From Flavobacteriaceae bacterium (lineage in GTDB: Bacteria; Bacteroidota; Bacteroidia; Flavobacteriales; Flavobacteriaceae), in assembly GCA_002690805.1 (NCBI GenBank), contig NZFW01000020.1, positions 25,474 through 89,473 on the forward strand: DNA of 64,000 bases, read 5' to 3'. The notes below the pieces were generated by a model. That model worked only from the letters and a program-made list of their open reading frames with translations. It made no database searches and was not told where the DNA came from. Numbering within the stretch: the first letter of the stretch is position 1; every line of letters begins with the position of its first letter. The position numbers and the translations under genes are program-made. This document shows, piece by piece, positions 34,225 through 42,161 of this stretch.

Positions 34225-35817
34225 CTACTTTTTGGGTTTAATTCTATTTAATAGATTTTTTCCAGTAACTGCACTGGCTGTTAATAGACCAGAAAACAAT
34301 GCACCACCTACTCCTGCAGTCACAATATCTTGACCTGTAAGGAAAAAATTTTTTATTTGTGTTTTTGGCTTTAAAAAGGTTTGATTAAAACGATCAGGAT
34401 TATGATCAATTCCATAAAGCTCACCCTTTTTATAATTAACGAAGTTTTGAGTGGTCAGAGGACTTGAAAGCTCATAATGATCTACTTTATCTTTTATATT
34501 TGGAAGCTGATGAAATAGGCAATTTAAAAGCCTTTGAGCTATTTTTTCTTTTAAATTATCGTATTCACCCCCCCTATTCATCCATTTTGTATCCTCCCAT
34601 TTAGAAAAGACCTCGTAAGGCAAAAGAGTAATCACATCAATAGTACTTTTTCCCGGATATCTTTTATTCCATGAAGGGTCCTTGGATGAAGGAAAAGAAA
34701 TATAAACCAATGGAAATGGTGCATCAATATCATTTAAATACTCATCTACACATTGATCATGACTTCCTTTATCTGGATATATCCAAAGGTTATTTTTGGG
34801 TAGATTTAAATCTTCTGGAGATCCATTTAGACCTATATATAAACATCCATGAGAAACAGAAGGATTAATTTTATTTAACTTTGAATTAAGTTTGTGTTGT
34901 TGATTGACTTTTTCAGGAATCAATTTTTCATATGTATTAAAAACTCCAGTGCCACTAATTATTGTTTTGGCATAAAACTCTTTACCATCATTCATTTTAA
35001 CGCCAGTAGCAGTATTATTTTTTACAATAATTTCTTGAACCTCTGCATTAACTAAAATTGTTCCTGATGAATTTTCTATAACTGGATCTATTGTTTCTAA
35101 AATTCTCGAAGAACCACCAATTGGAAAACTACCTCCATCAAAATAATGCTTAACCACAGAAGCATGCATTGCAAAACTACTCTGTTTGGGAGGAAGACCA
35201 TAATCTCCATATTGAGCTGTGAGAACTTTTAAAAGCTCATCATTTTTAGTAATCTTTGATAAAACCTCATAAGTTGTTTGGTTAGAATATTTTAAATAAT
35301 CTTTTCTCATAAAACGACCTATAATAATATCAATGAAATTTGGGAGAACCTTACTCATATAAAACTTACTCGTAGCTTTATTTGAAGAAAAAATAAGATC
35401 AATATAATTTTTAATTGAAGATTCTTCATCTGGAAAATATTCAACTAGTTTATTTCTGAAATTCTTGACTCCTTTTACAAAATCATAACTTTTTTTACCA
35501 ATAATTATCCTATCATAAACAGGACCCATATCAGCCCATTTAAGATTTGAATTCGTGATATAATCAAATAGCAATCTAATAGCACTATTCTTCCTTTGAA
35601 CTTCTCCTATATAATGAATACCAACATCCCATTCATAACCTCTTCTTTTAAAAACATGAGTAAATCCTCCAGCTGTATAATGTCTTTCTAAAACTAGAAC
35701 CTTCTTACCCTCTTTTGATAAAATTGCTGCAGTAGATAAACACCCAATTCCCGAGCCAATCATTATAACATCATAATGTTCTTCTATATCATGTTTTTTT
35801 TTATAAGATTGAATCAT
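34225..35817 (-). CDS. FAD-dependent oxidoreductase, carotene isomerase/retinol saturase-like
   Basis: A 530-aa flavoprotein. The dinucleotide motif VIMIGSGIGCLSTAAILS is at residues 18-35, followed by VLVLERHYTAGGFTHVFKR near 40-58 and the YEWDVGIHYIGE segment near 60-71. The C-terminal FFLTGQDIVTAGVGGALFSG near 492-511 completes the FAD site. The family includes plant CrtISO, bacterial phytoene desaturases and retinol saturase. The substrate is unknown; no other carotenoid gene is adjacent. It lies 13 bp downstream of the M24 peptidase gene and is probably co-transcribed. Confidence 0.88.
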   Translation of the reverse strand: MIQSYKKKHDIEEHYDVIMIGSGIGCLSTAAILSKEGKKVLVLERHYTAGGFTHVFKRRGYEWDVGIHYIGEVQRKNSAIRLLFDYITNSNLKWADMGPVYDRIIIGKKSYDFVKGVKNFRNKLVEYFPDEESSIKNYIDLIFSSNKATSKFYMSKVLPNFIDIIIGRFMRKDYLKYSNQTTYEVLSKITKNDELLKVLTAQYGDYGLPPKQSSFAMHASVVKHYFDGGSFPIGGSSRILETIDPVIENSSGTILVNAEVQEIIVKNNTATGVKMNDGKEFYAKTIISGTGVFNTYEKLIPEKVNQQHKLNSKLNKINPSVSHGCLYIGLNGSPEDLNLPKNNLWIYPDKGSHDQCVDEYLNDIDAPFPLVYISFPSSKDPSWNKRYPGKSTIDVITLLPYEVFSKWEDTKWMNRGGEYDNLKEKIAQRLLNCLFHQLPNIKDKVDHYELSSPLTTQNFVNYKKGELYGIDHNPDRFNQTFLKPKTQIKNFFLTGQDIVTAGVGGALFSGLLTASAVTGKNLLNRIKPKK

Positions 35818-35830
35818 TTAAAAATAGTTT

Positions 35831-36505
35831 TTAGGTTAGAAGTTGTTCAAAAAATCCTCCAATTTCTTTTTCTTTATCAATGAAATGTATTTCTAATATC
35901 CATTCTCTTTTATTTCCATTTTTATCTGGAGCATGCATGTCAATATCATTTTTTGGATGAACATAATTGGTTTTATCTTCTTTTTCTAATTTTTCATGAG
36001 GAAAGTGACCAATTAAATGTCCAGCAATTTCACCTCCAAACTCCCAATCATAACTTTTGGCATTTTTAACTGCATAATCATAAAGTTCAGCGCCGGTAAT
36101 ATACTTTTGTGAAATAAAAAAATCCCTACAATCCTTCCATGCTTTGGAAATATCATTCATAAGCTTAATTTTTAATTTATCCTTTCCTAGCACATATGTT
36201 CTTCCATAATCAGCTTCCCATTCGTCAAATATGGGGCCAAAATCAATAAATAAAATATCATCTTCTTGTATTATTAAATTCTCAGGATTCTCCTTGTATG
36301 GCTTCAAAGTGTTTTTTCCAGCTCTGACAATTCTTTTATGCCAGTATTTTTTTATTCCATACATTTCATAAGCAAGGTTGAATATGTCATCATTAAGCTC
36401 GTTTTCCGACTTACCTGGACATATTAGACCTTTATTACTAATCTGATCAAATAAAATGGAAGCTTTTTTTTCAGCATCTATTAATCGCAATTTAGCCTCG
36501 TTCAT
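35831..36505 (-). CDS. M24 family metallopeptidase (Xaa-Pro aminopeptidase-like)
   Basis: A 224-aa pita-bread-fold protein without the N-terminal creatinase domain. I use ATG 36503-36505 (MNEAKLRL); the frame extends one codon to a TTG. Metal-ligand positions are visible: Asp in LFIDFGPIFD near 107, Asp in ADYGRTYV near 119, His in GHLIGHFPHE near 165, Glu in ILEIHFID near 207 and Glu in GGFFEQLL near the end. It may cleave Xaa-Pro dipeptides or act on a related substrate. A small membrane ORF is divergent. Confidence 0.85.
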   Translation of the reverse strand: MNEAKLRLIDAEKKASILFDQISNKGLICPGKSENELNDDIFNLAYEMYGIKKYWHKRIVRAGKNTLKPYKENPENLIIQEDDILFIDFGPIFDEWEADYGRTYVLGKDKLKIKLMNDISKAWKDCRDFFISQKYITGAELYDYAVKNAKSYDWEFGGEIAGHLIGHFPHEKLEKEDKTNYVHPKNDIDMHAPDKNGNKREWILEIHFIDKEKEIGGFFEQLLT

Positions 36506-36541
36506 CAATATAATTTTTTTAAATTAATGATTATTTTTTAG

Positions 36542-36688
36542 ATGATGAATAAAAAAAATACATATGTAATTTCACTAATATTTGCTATTATGATTTGTTA
36601 TATATCTTATGTTTATTTTGGAATATTTTTATTCATATTTATACCACCACTAATTGTATACTTTTTTAATAAAAGAAAAGATAACTAA
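36542..36688 (+). CDS. Candidate 48-aa membrane protein
   Basis: A 48-codon ORF (ATG 36542, TAA 36686-36688), or 47 codons from the next ATG. The peptide has a basic N-terminus (MMNKKN), two hydrophobic stretches of about 17 residues separated near a GIF turn and containing IPP, and a basic tail (FFNKRKDN). This is the pattern of a small two-helix membrane protein. No family recognised. It is the only ORF on the plus strand between two minus-strand genes, so it would need its own promoter, which I could not identify. Confidence 0.4.
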   Translation: MMNKKNTYVISLIFAIMICYISYVYFGIFLFIFIPPLIVYFFNKRKDN

Positions 36689-36737
36689 CTGATGATGATG
36701 AATTTAAATAAAATAAAAACTAAATATGATAAAAAAA

Positions 36738-37022
36738 TTACATTTCAGAAGTATCATGGTTAATTACACTTGAAATTTCAGTTATTTCTGTTGCAGGAAC
36801 TCCTGATCTTTCACTATGCTCCATTATTAAATCTTTAGAACTTGACTGATAAACACAAAAAATACAATCTCCAGCAACATAACTTTCAACTTGATTTATA
36901 TTTTTTCCTTCCGATCTCATTGCGGTCAGAACAGATTCTGAATTCTTTCCAGCTGCATCTAAATCATTAGCAGGAGCTCCTGATATACCAGGCATTTCTC
37001 TTTTTATCAAATATTTATTCAT
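36738..37022 (-). CDS. DUF4242 domain protein
   Basis: A 94-aa protein matching DUF4242, a ferredoxin-like fold whose Streptomyces member SCO4226 binds nickel. Visible pattern: KYLIKREMPG near residues 3-12, ESYVAGDCIFCVYQSSS near 46-62 and the HSERSGVPATEI segment near 69-80. No signal peptide. The role is unknown. It lies downstream of the SGNH hydrolase gene on the same strand but across 246 bp with a long hairpin. Confidence 0.82.
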   Translation of the reverse strand: MNKYLIKREMPGISGAPANDLDAAGKNSESVLTAMRSEGKNINQVESYVAGDCIFCVYQSSSKDLIMEHSERSGVPATEITEISSVINHDTSEM

Positions 37023-37223
37023 CTTTTATTATTTATAGGGTTATTGAATTTTATATAAGTTATAAATAATTTTTATAAACGTAATATCTATAAATTAAAA
37101 AAGAGATTATTCTTAAAAAGACTTATCGAACTCTTAAACCATAAAAAGCAATGTACAGAAAACACAATAAAATTTCTTTAAAAACTGTAGAGTCTCACAT
37201 AACGAAAGCATTTAAATTGCTGC

Positions 37224-37269
37224 GTCACAAAGTAAAAGAGTTAAAGCATTAACTCTATATACTTGTGAC
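37224..37269. repeat. 46-nt nested inverted repeat at the SGNH hydrolase 3' end
   Basis: GTCACAAAGTA pairs with TACTTGTGAC (one bulge) as an outer stem, and AGAGTTAA pairs with TTAACTCT around a 4-nt loop as an inner stem. It touches the stop codon of the SGNH hydrolase gene. There is no following T run on either strand, so it is not a standard terminator. It could stabilise mRNA ends or be a small dispersed element. Confidence 0.65.
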
Positions 37270-38021
37270 TATAGTTTTAAATGTGATAAAATAATTTTTT
37301 CCATTACTTTATAGCCAGCCAAATTTGGATGAACTAAATCATTAGATGCGGTAAATTCAGGAACTCGGAGCCCACCTTTAGAATCTGACATTGAAGAGTA
37401 GTAATCAACATAAGTTAAATTATTTTTCTTACAGTAATTCTTTAATAAAGCGTTTAGCTTTATTATTTTTGGAGCTGGAGCCAATCCGCGTGACCAAGGG
37501 AAATCAATTGCAGGAAGAGTTGAACAAATATATACAGATATATTATTTGCAATAGCAATTTCAGCCATGGAAAATATATTATCTGCAGTATTTTCAATAG
37601 ATATTGGACCAGTATTCCCAGCTATATCGTTGGTACCAGCCATAATTACGACACTTTTAGGATTTAAATTAACAACATCAGATTTAAATCTTATAAGCAT
37701 TTGAGGAGAAGTTTGACCTCCAATACCTCTATTCACAAATGAATTATCAATAAAAAAATCATTATCAAATACACTCCAACTCTGAGTAATTGAGTTGCCC
37801 ATAAAAACAACTCGATTTGGATCATTTATTTTTTTTAACTCATCATTATTTTCTTCATAAAATTTCAAATTTGCCCAATCCATGAGACTTCCTCCTCCTG
37901 CAATTGCAATTTTTGGGCTTGACTCTATATCTTCCAATTTTCCAGCTTCAATTAGATCTTGTGCGTTTGTTAACAATGTTGCAAAAATTAATATTAATAA
38001 AGTGAATTTATTTAATCTCAT
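37269..38021 (-). CDS. Secreted SGNH/GDSL hydrolase
   Basis: A 250-aa protein with a signal peptide (cleavage near TNA at 18-20). The four SGNH blocks are present: FMGNSIT (Ser77), RGIGGQT near 98-104, MAGTNDI (Asn131) and DLVHPNLAGY near 230 with the catalytic Asp and His. The family includes acyl esterases acting on lipids, acetylated sugars or peptidoglycan; this group resembles platelet-activating-factor acetylhydrolase-like enzymes. The product is probably periplasmic. It appears monocistronic. Confidence 0.88.
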   Translation of the reverse strand: MRLNKFTLLILIFATLLTNAQDLIEAGKLEDIESSPKIAIAGGGSLMDWANLKFYEENNDELKKINDPNRVVFMGNSITQSWSVFDNDFFIDNSFVNRGIGGQTSPQMLIRFKSDVVNLNPKSVVIMAGTNDIAGNTGPISIENTADNIFSMAEIAIANNISVYICSTLPAIDFPWSRGLAPAPKIIKLNALLKNYCKKNNLTYVDYYSSMSDSKGGLRVPEFTASNDLVHPNLAGYKVMEKIILSHLKL

Positions 38022-38069
38022 TATTTTTTATTTGATTCTAACCAAGTTACGATCTCAAAAATAAAAACC

Positions 38070-38615
38070 CTATTTATCATAAATTATTGGTATGAGTATC
38101 TCATTAGTTCTATTTATAAATCTATAAGGACTATTATAAATAAGAACTTTTGGCACACCATTAATTAAAATATTTTTATTTTTAAGTTTTGTTATAAGCT
38201 CCCTAGTAAATATATTTTCTTTCTCTAAATTAGAATAGCCTCCATATTTAATTGAGGCAAAATATTCAGCTTTACTTTGATATAATTCTAATTTACTATT
38301 GTTTGGTTTTGGAGCATTTTCAAGATTAAATTTTTTTGGAAGAACAAACTCCATAGAAGATCCCATTTTATTTTGAGTCATATGAACAGGTGTTGTCATT
38401 GAAATTTTTTTCTTTAGATCATTTTTACCTGATATATATCCAAATAAGTTCCTAAAACCATTATTCCCATTATGTTTTATCATCATTGATGGAGGGTAAT
38501 ATCTAATCTCAATTCCATCAGAATCAGATATTAATTCAAACTGTTGTGTTTCATATTGAGGGTACACTAAAAATGGATATATAAGAAGAAAAAGTTTTAG
38601 AAAACTATTTTCCAT
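38070..38615 (-). CDS. SOUL family haem-binding protein
   Basis: A 181-aa protein with a hydrophobic N-terminus (FLKLFLLIYPFLVYP), likely exported. The SOUL/HBP pattern is clear: YETQQFELISDSDGIEIRYY near residues 21-40, KKKISMTTPVHM near 67-78 and the SMEFVLPKKF segment near 86-95. SOUL proteins bind haem or hydrophobic ligands; the role in bacteria is unclear. Its start overlaps the DUF2892 gene by 11 nt, so the two are coupled. Confidence 0.88.
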   Translation of the reverse strand: MENSFLKLFLLIYPFLVYPQYETQQFELISDSDGIEIRYYPPSMMIKHNGNNGFRNLFGYISGKNDLKKKISMTTPVHMTQNKMGSSMEFVLPKKFNLENAPKPNNSKLELYQSKAEYFASIKYGGYSNLEKENIFTRELITKLKNKNILINGVPKVLIYNSPYRFINRTNEILIPIIYDK

Positions 38616-38832
38616 TTTGAATAGGTTCAGTGTCAGGCATCATTTTGTTCAATACAAAATATACCGGACAAAACTTTGTAACTGGACTAATTAACTGAAG
38701 TACTCCTACTCCAATAGCAATATATATCCATTCTATTGAAAAATTAATTGCTAAAAATGCACTTGCCAAATATAAAACTCCACATATTGCATCATGTCTT
38801 CTGACTTTAATTACGTCTCTATTATTTTTCAT
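38605..38832 (-). CDS. DUF2892 (YgaP-like) small membrane protein
   Basis: A 75-aa protein with two hydrophobic helices (residues about 15-32 and 35-50) and the SPVTKFCPVYFVLNKM segment typical of DUF2892, which occurs in YgaP-type inner-membrane proteins near rhodanese domains. No rhodanese domain is present here. It heads a two-gene unit with the SOUL haem-binding protein. Confidence 0.85.
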   Translation of the reverse strand: MKNNRDVIKVRRHDAICGVLYLASAFLAINFSIEWIYIAIGVGVLQLISPVTKFCPVYFVLNKMMPDTEPIQNGK

Positions 38833-38934
38833 TTTAAATAAATTTCAAGCAATTTAAAAAATTGGTATTAGAAAACAAATATTAAATATTAACAAAAATG
38901 AAATTATATTTGTATTTAAAACTCCCATAGTATT

Positions 38935-41028
38935 ATGAATTTTAAAAGAATTTATTTCTTAATATTTGTGACTTCATTTTTCTTTTTCACAAGCTATGTT
39001 ATCGGTCAAATTAATCCTGAAAATATTACTATTGCCAGAGATGAATATGGAGTCCCTCACATTTTTACAAAAACAGATGCTGAGCTTGCCTATGGTTTGG
39101 CTTGGGCTCATTCTGAAGATGATTTTAAAACTATTCAACAATCATATTTAGCTGGAAACGCAATACTTTCAAAACATATAGGATTAAAAGGGTCTGGAGC
39201 TGATTTTTTAGCCCAATTAATAGGTTCTGATCAAATAGTTGAAAAAGACTATGAAAGCAAAATAAGTAAAGAATATAAAGAAATTTTAGAAGCATACTCA
39301 CAAGGGATTAATAGTTATGCCAAACAAAACCCTGAAAAAGTTCTTCATCCAGATTTATTTCCTGTTACGCCAAAAAAAATGTTGAGATATGGCCAATTAC
39401 AACTATTTATTTCTTCAATGGGTGATTATTGGGTGAGTAAAATAGTTCGAAATGATTTAAAATACCAAAAAATAAATGAATCTGACTCACTATATTCAAA
39501 ACAAGAAAAAGGGTCTAATACATTTGCCTTTAACAGCAATAAGACTTCAGATGGTAATACATATCTTGCAATTAATACTCATCAGCCTTTAGATGGACCA
39601 GTATCATGGTATGAAGCTCATTTGCAAAGTGAAGAAGGCACCAATATATTGGGAGCATTATTTGCAGGGAGTCCAAGTGTTTTAATTGGTGTAAATGAAA
39701 ATATTGCTTGGTGCCATACTGTTAATCAACCAGACAAAACAGATGTGTTTGCTCTTGAAATGCATCCTAAAAATAAAAACAAATACCTAGTTGATGGAAA
39801 GTATTATGATCTAGAAAAATATAAAGCAGAATTAAGAATTAAAATTCTTGGTATTCCTTTCAAAATCAAAAAACGCTATTATAAAAGTATGTATGGTCCG
39901 ACTTTGAAAAATAAGTCTGGATACTTTTCAATCAAAACTCCTGCTTTAAGTGAAATTCGTGGACTCGAACAATGGTGGAAAATGGGTAAATCAAAAAATT
40001 TCACAGAGTTTTATTCAACACTGAAGATGAAAGCTATTCCTGGATATAATATAGGTTATGCAGATAAAAATGACACAATTTTTTACATATCTAATGGATT
40101 GATTCCAAAAAGAAAAGCAGGTTACGATTGGAAAAATGTAGTGCCAGGGAATACAAAAAAGACTCTTTGGACCACTACTTATAACGTAGAGGATCTTCCG
40201 CAAGTTCTTCAGCCAAAGTCAGGGTATTTTTATAATACAAATCATTCTCCATTTTTATCCACGTCTATTGACGAAAACCCTATTAAAAATAATTTTTCTG
40301 AAGATATGGGGTTCGAAAATTATAATAATAATAGATCAATTAGATTAAAATATTTGATCGATGAAAAACAAAAGTTAGATTTCAATGACTTTAAAAAAAT
40401 TAAATATGACCATACACTCCCAACTCCACTAAAATATTCATGGATGGATATAAATGAGTTATTTGAAATTGATGCCAAAAAGTACCCAGATATTAAAAAC
40501 ATATTAATTGATATCCAAAAATGGGATAGAAAAGCTGAAATAAACTCCATTGGCGCTGGAGCTTTTGCGATATTTTATAGTAAATTGGGAAAATATTACA
40601 ATCAACTTCCTGCTCCAAAAATTTTTCCTAAAACATTTCTAATTGAAGCCTTAAAAGATACTAAAAAACACATGTTGAAATATTTTGGAAAGGAAAAGAT
40701 AAAATTAGGAGAATTTCAAAAACTTGTTAGGGGTGATAAAGAAATACCTATTTATGGACTAAGAGATGTTTTAACTGCGATGAAATCGGTTCCATATAAA
40801 GATGGTATGACAAGAGTTAACGCTGGTGAATCTTACATAGAACTAGTTAAATTCACTCCCAATGGACCTGAAATAGAGTCTATAATTTCTTACGGGAGTT
40901 CCGATAATCCAAATAGTAAACATTATAATGATCAAATGGATAAGTATGCATCTTTCCAAACAAAAAAAATGTCCTTAAGCAAAAAAGAAGCTCTTGAAAA
41001 AGCGATTAAAATATATAGCCCTAAATAG
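38935..41028 (+). CDS. Penicillin acylase family (S45) N-terminal nucleophile hydrolase
   Basis: A 697-aa precursor with a signal peptide (residues 1-24). Autoproteolysis is predicted between Gly193 and Ser194 in QEKGSNTFAFN, giving an alpha chain of about 170 residues and a beta chain whose N-terminal Ser is the nucleophile. ITIARDEYGVPHIF at 31-44 and VLIGVNENIAWCHTVNQPD downstream are family hallmarks. S45 enzymes hydrolyse amides such as acyl-homoserine lactones, penicillins or cyclic lipopeptides; the substrate here is unknown. A TATATTTG at 38905-38912 is a possible -7 box. Its 3' end overlaps bshA by 8 nt in convergent orientation. Confidence 0.9.
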   Translation: MNFKRIYFLIFVTSFFFFTSYVIGQINPENITIARDEYGVPHIFTKTDAELAYGLAWAHSEDDFKTIQQSYLAGNAILSKHIGLKGSGADFLAQLIGSDQIVEKDYESKISKEYKEILEAYSQGINSYAKQNPEKVLHPDLFPVTPKKMLRYGQLQLFISSMGDYWVSKIVRNDLKYQKINESDSLYSKQEKGSNTFAFNSNKTSDGNTYLAINTHQPLDGPVSWYEAHLQSEEGTNILGALFAGSPSVLIGVNENIAWCHTVNQPDKTDVFALEMHPKNKNKYLVDGKYYDLEKYKAELRIKILGIPFKIKKRYYKSMYGPTLKNKSGYFSIKTPALSEIRGLEQWWKMGKSKNFTEFYSTLKMKAIPGYNIGYADKNDTIFYISNGLIPKRKAGYDWKNVVPGNTKKTLWTTTYNVEDLPQVLQPKSGYFYNTNHSPFLSTSIDENPIKNNFSEDMGFENYNNNRSIRLKYLIDEKQKLDFNDFKKIKYDHTLPTPLKYSWMDINELFEIDAKKYPDIKNILIDIQKWDRKAEINSIGAGAFAIFYSKLGKYYNQLPAPKIFPKTFLIEALKDTKKHMLKYFGKEKIKLGEFQKLVRGDKEIPIYGLRDVLTAMKSVPYKDGMTRVNAGESYIELVKFTPNGPEIESIISYGSSDNPNSKHYNDQMDKYASFQTKKMSLSKKEALEKAIKIYSPK

Positions 41029-42151
41029 AACCATCTAAAGCTTTCTTATAAATTAACTCATACTTTGGGATTATATTGGAAATATCGAAAATCTTTGCTC
41101 TTCTGAATGCTCCTTCTTTAAGTCTATTGAATTCATTTTCATCTTTTAATATTTTGATAGCATTTTTTGCCATTTCCTTAACATCTCCAACAGGAGATAA
41201 ATAACCAGATTCACCATCAATATTAACCTCCGATAATCCACCTGCATTACTAGAAATAACAGGAACTTTGTGGATCATTGCCTCCAAAGCAACCAAACCA
41301 AAACTTTCTTTTTCAGAAGGCAGTAAGAATATATCACTGTAACATAATAGCTCATTTATTTCATTACTCTTTCCTAAAAAAAGAACCTTATCACTTAAAT
41401 TATGTTTTTTAACATACCTCTGAGCCTTAATTCTTTCAGGTCCTTCCCCAACCATTAATAATTTTGATGGAATATCCCTTTGAACAATTTCAAAAACTTT
41501 AACTACATCTTTAACTCTTTTTAAGGGTCTAAAATTAGAAATATGAGTTATAACTTTTTCTTTGTTTTCAGCTACAGATTCTCTGTGACATGGTCTTTCA
41601 AGATGAGCATGCTTATTAACATCAATGAAATTAGGAATCACATCTATTGATTTATTAATATCAAATAAGCTTTCGGTATCATCTTTTAAACTTTTTGAAA
41701 CTGAAGTAACATAATCAGAATTGTTAATGCTAAAAGTAACTGCTGATCTATAAAACGGGTGACTACCAACCAGAGTTATATCAGTGCCATGGAGGGTAGT
41801 AACAATCGGGAGACCAATTCCAATATCTCTAAGCATCATTTTCGACATATATGCTGCATAGGCATGGGGTATTGCGTAATGAACATGCAAAACATCAATA
41901 TTGTGAGCTTTAACAACATCAACTATTCTACTTGAAAGAGCCAATTCATATGGTTGGTAATGGAAAAGATCATATTCTGGAACAAAAACTTCATGAAAGT
42001 GAATATTTTTATTTAATGTGTCAAGTCTAACTGGTTGTTTATATGTTATGAAATGAATTTCATGACCTCGCATTGAAAGAGAATGACCCAATTCTGTAGC
42101 TACTACTCCACTGCCTCCATATGTAGGATAACAAACAATTGCAATTTTCAT
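41021..42151 (-). CDS. bshA: N-acetyl-alpha-D-glucosaminyl L-malate synthase
   Basis: A 376-aa GT4 glycosyltransferase. Start at ATG 42149-42151 (MKIAIVCYPTYGGSGVVATE), which is the usual BshA N-terminus; an upstream TTG would add three residues. Other marks: HVHYAIPHA near 93-101, HGTDITLVG near 121, FRPLKRV near 207 and the donor-site EKESFGLVALEAM near 280. It joins UDP-GlcNAc to L-malate in the first step of bacillithiol synthesis. The later enzymes BshB and BshC are not in this window. It is the last gene of the eight-gene minus-strand operon. Confidence 0.93.
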   Translation of the reverse strand: MKIAIVCYPTYGGSGVVATELGHSLSMRGHEIHFITYKQPVRLDTLNKNIHFHEVFVPEYDLFHYQPYELALSSRIVDVVKAHNIDVLHVHYAIPHAYAAYMSKMMLRDIGIGLPIVTTLHGTDITLVGSHPFYRSAVTFSINNSDYVTSVSKSLKDDTESLFDINKSIDVIPNFIDVNKHAHLERPCHRESVAENKEKVITHISNFRPLKRVKDVVKVFEIVQRDIPSKLLMVGEGPERIKAQRYVKKHNLSDKVLFLGKSNEINELLCYSDIFLLPSEKESFGLVALEAMIHKVPVISSNAGGLSEVNIDGESGYLSPVGDVKEMAKNAIKILKDENEFNRLKEGAFRRAKIFDISNIIPKYELIYKKALDGSI

Positions 42152-42161
42152 ATATAACAAT

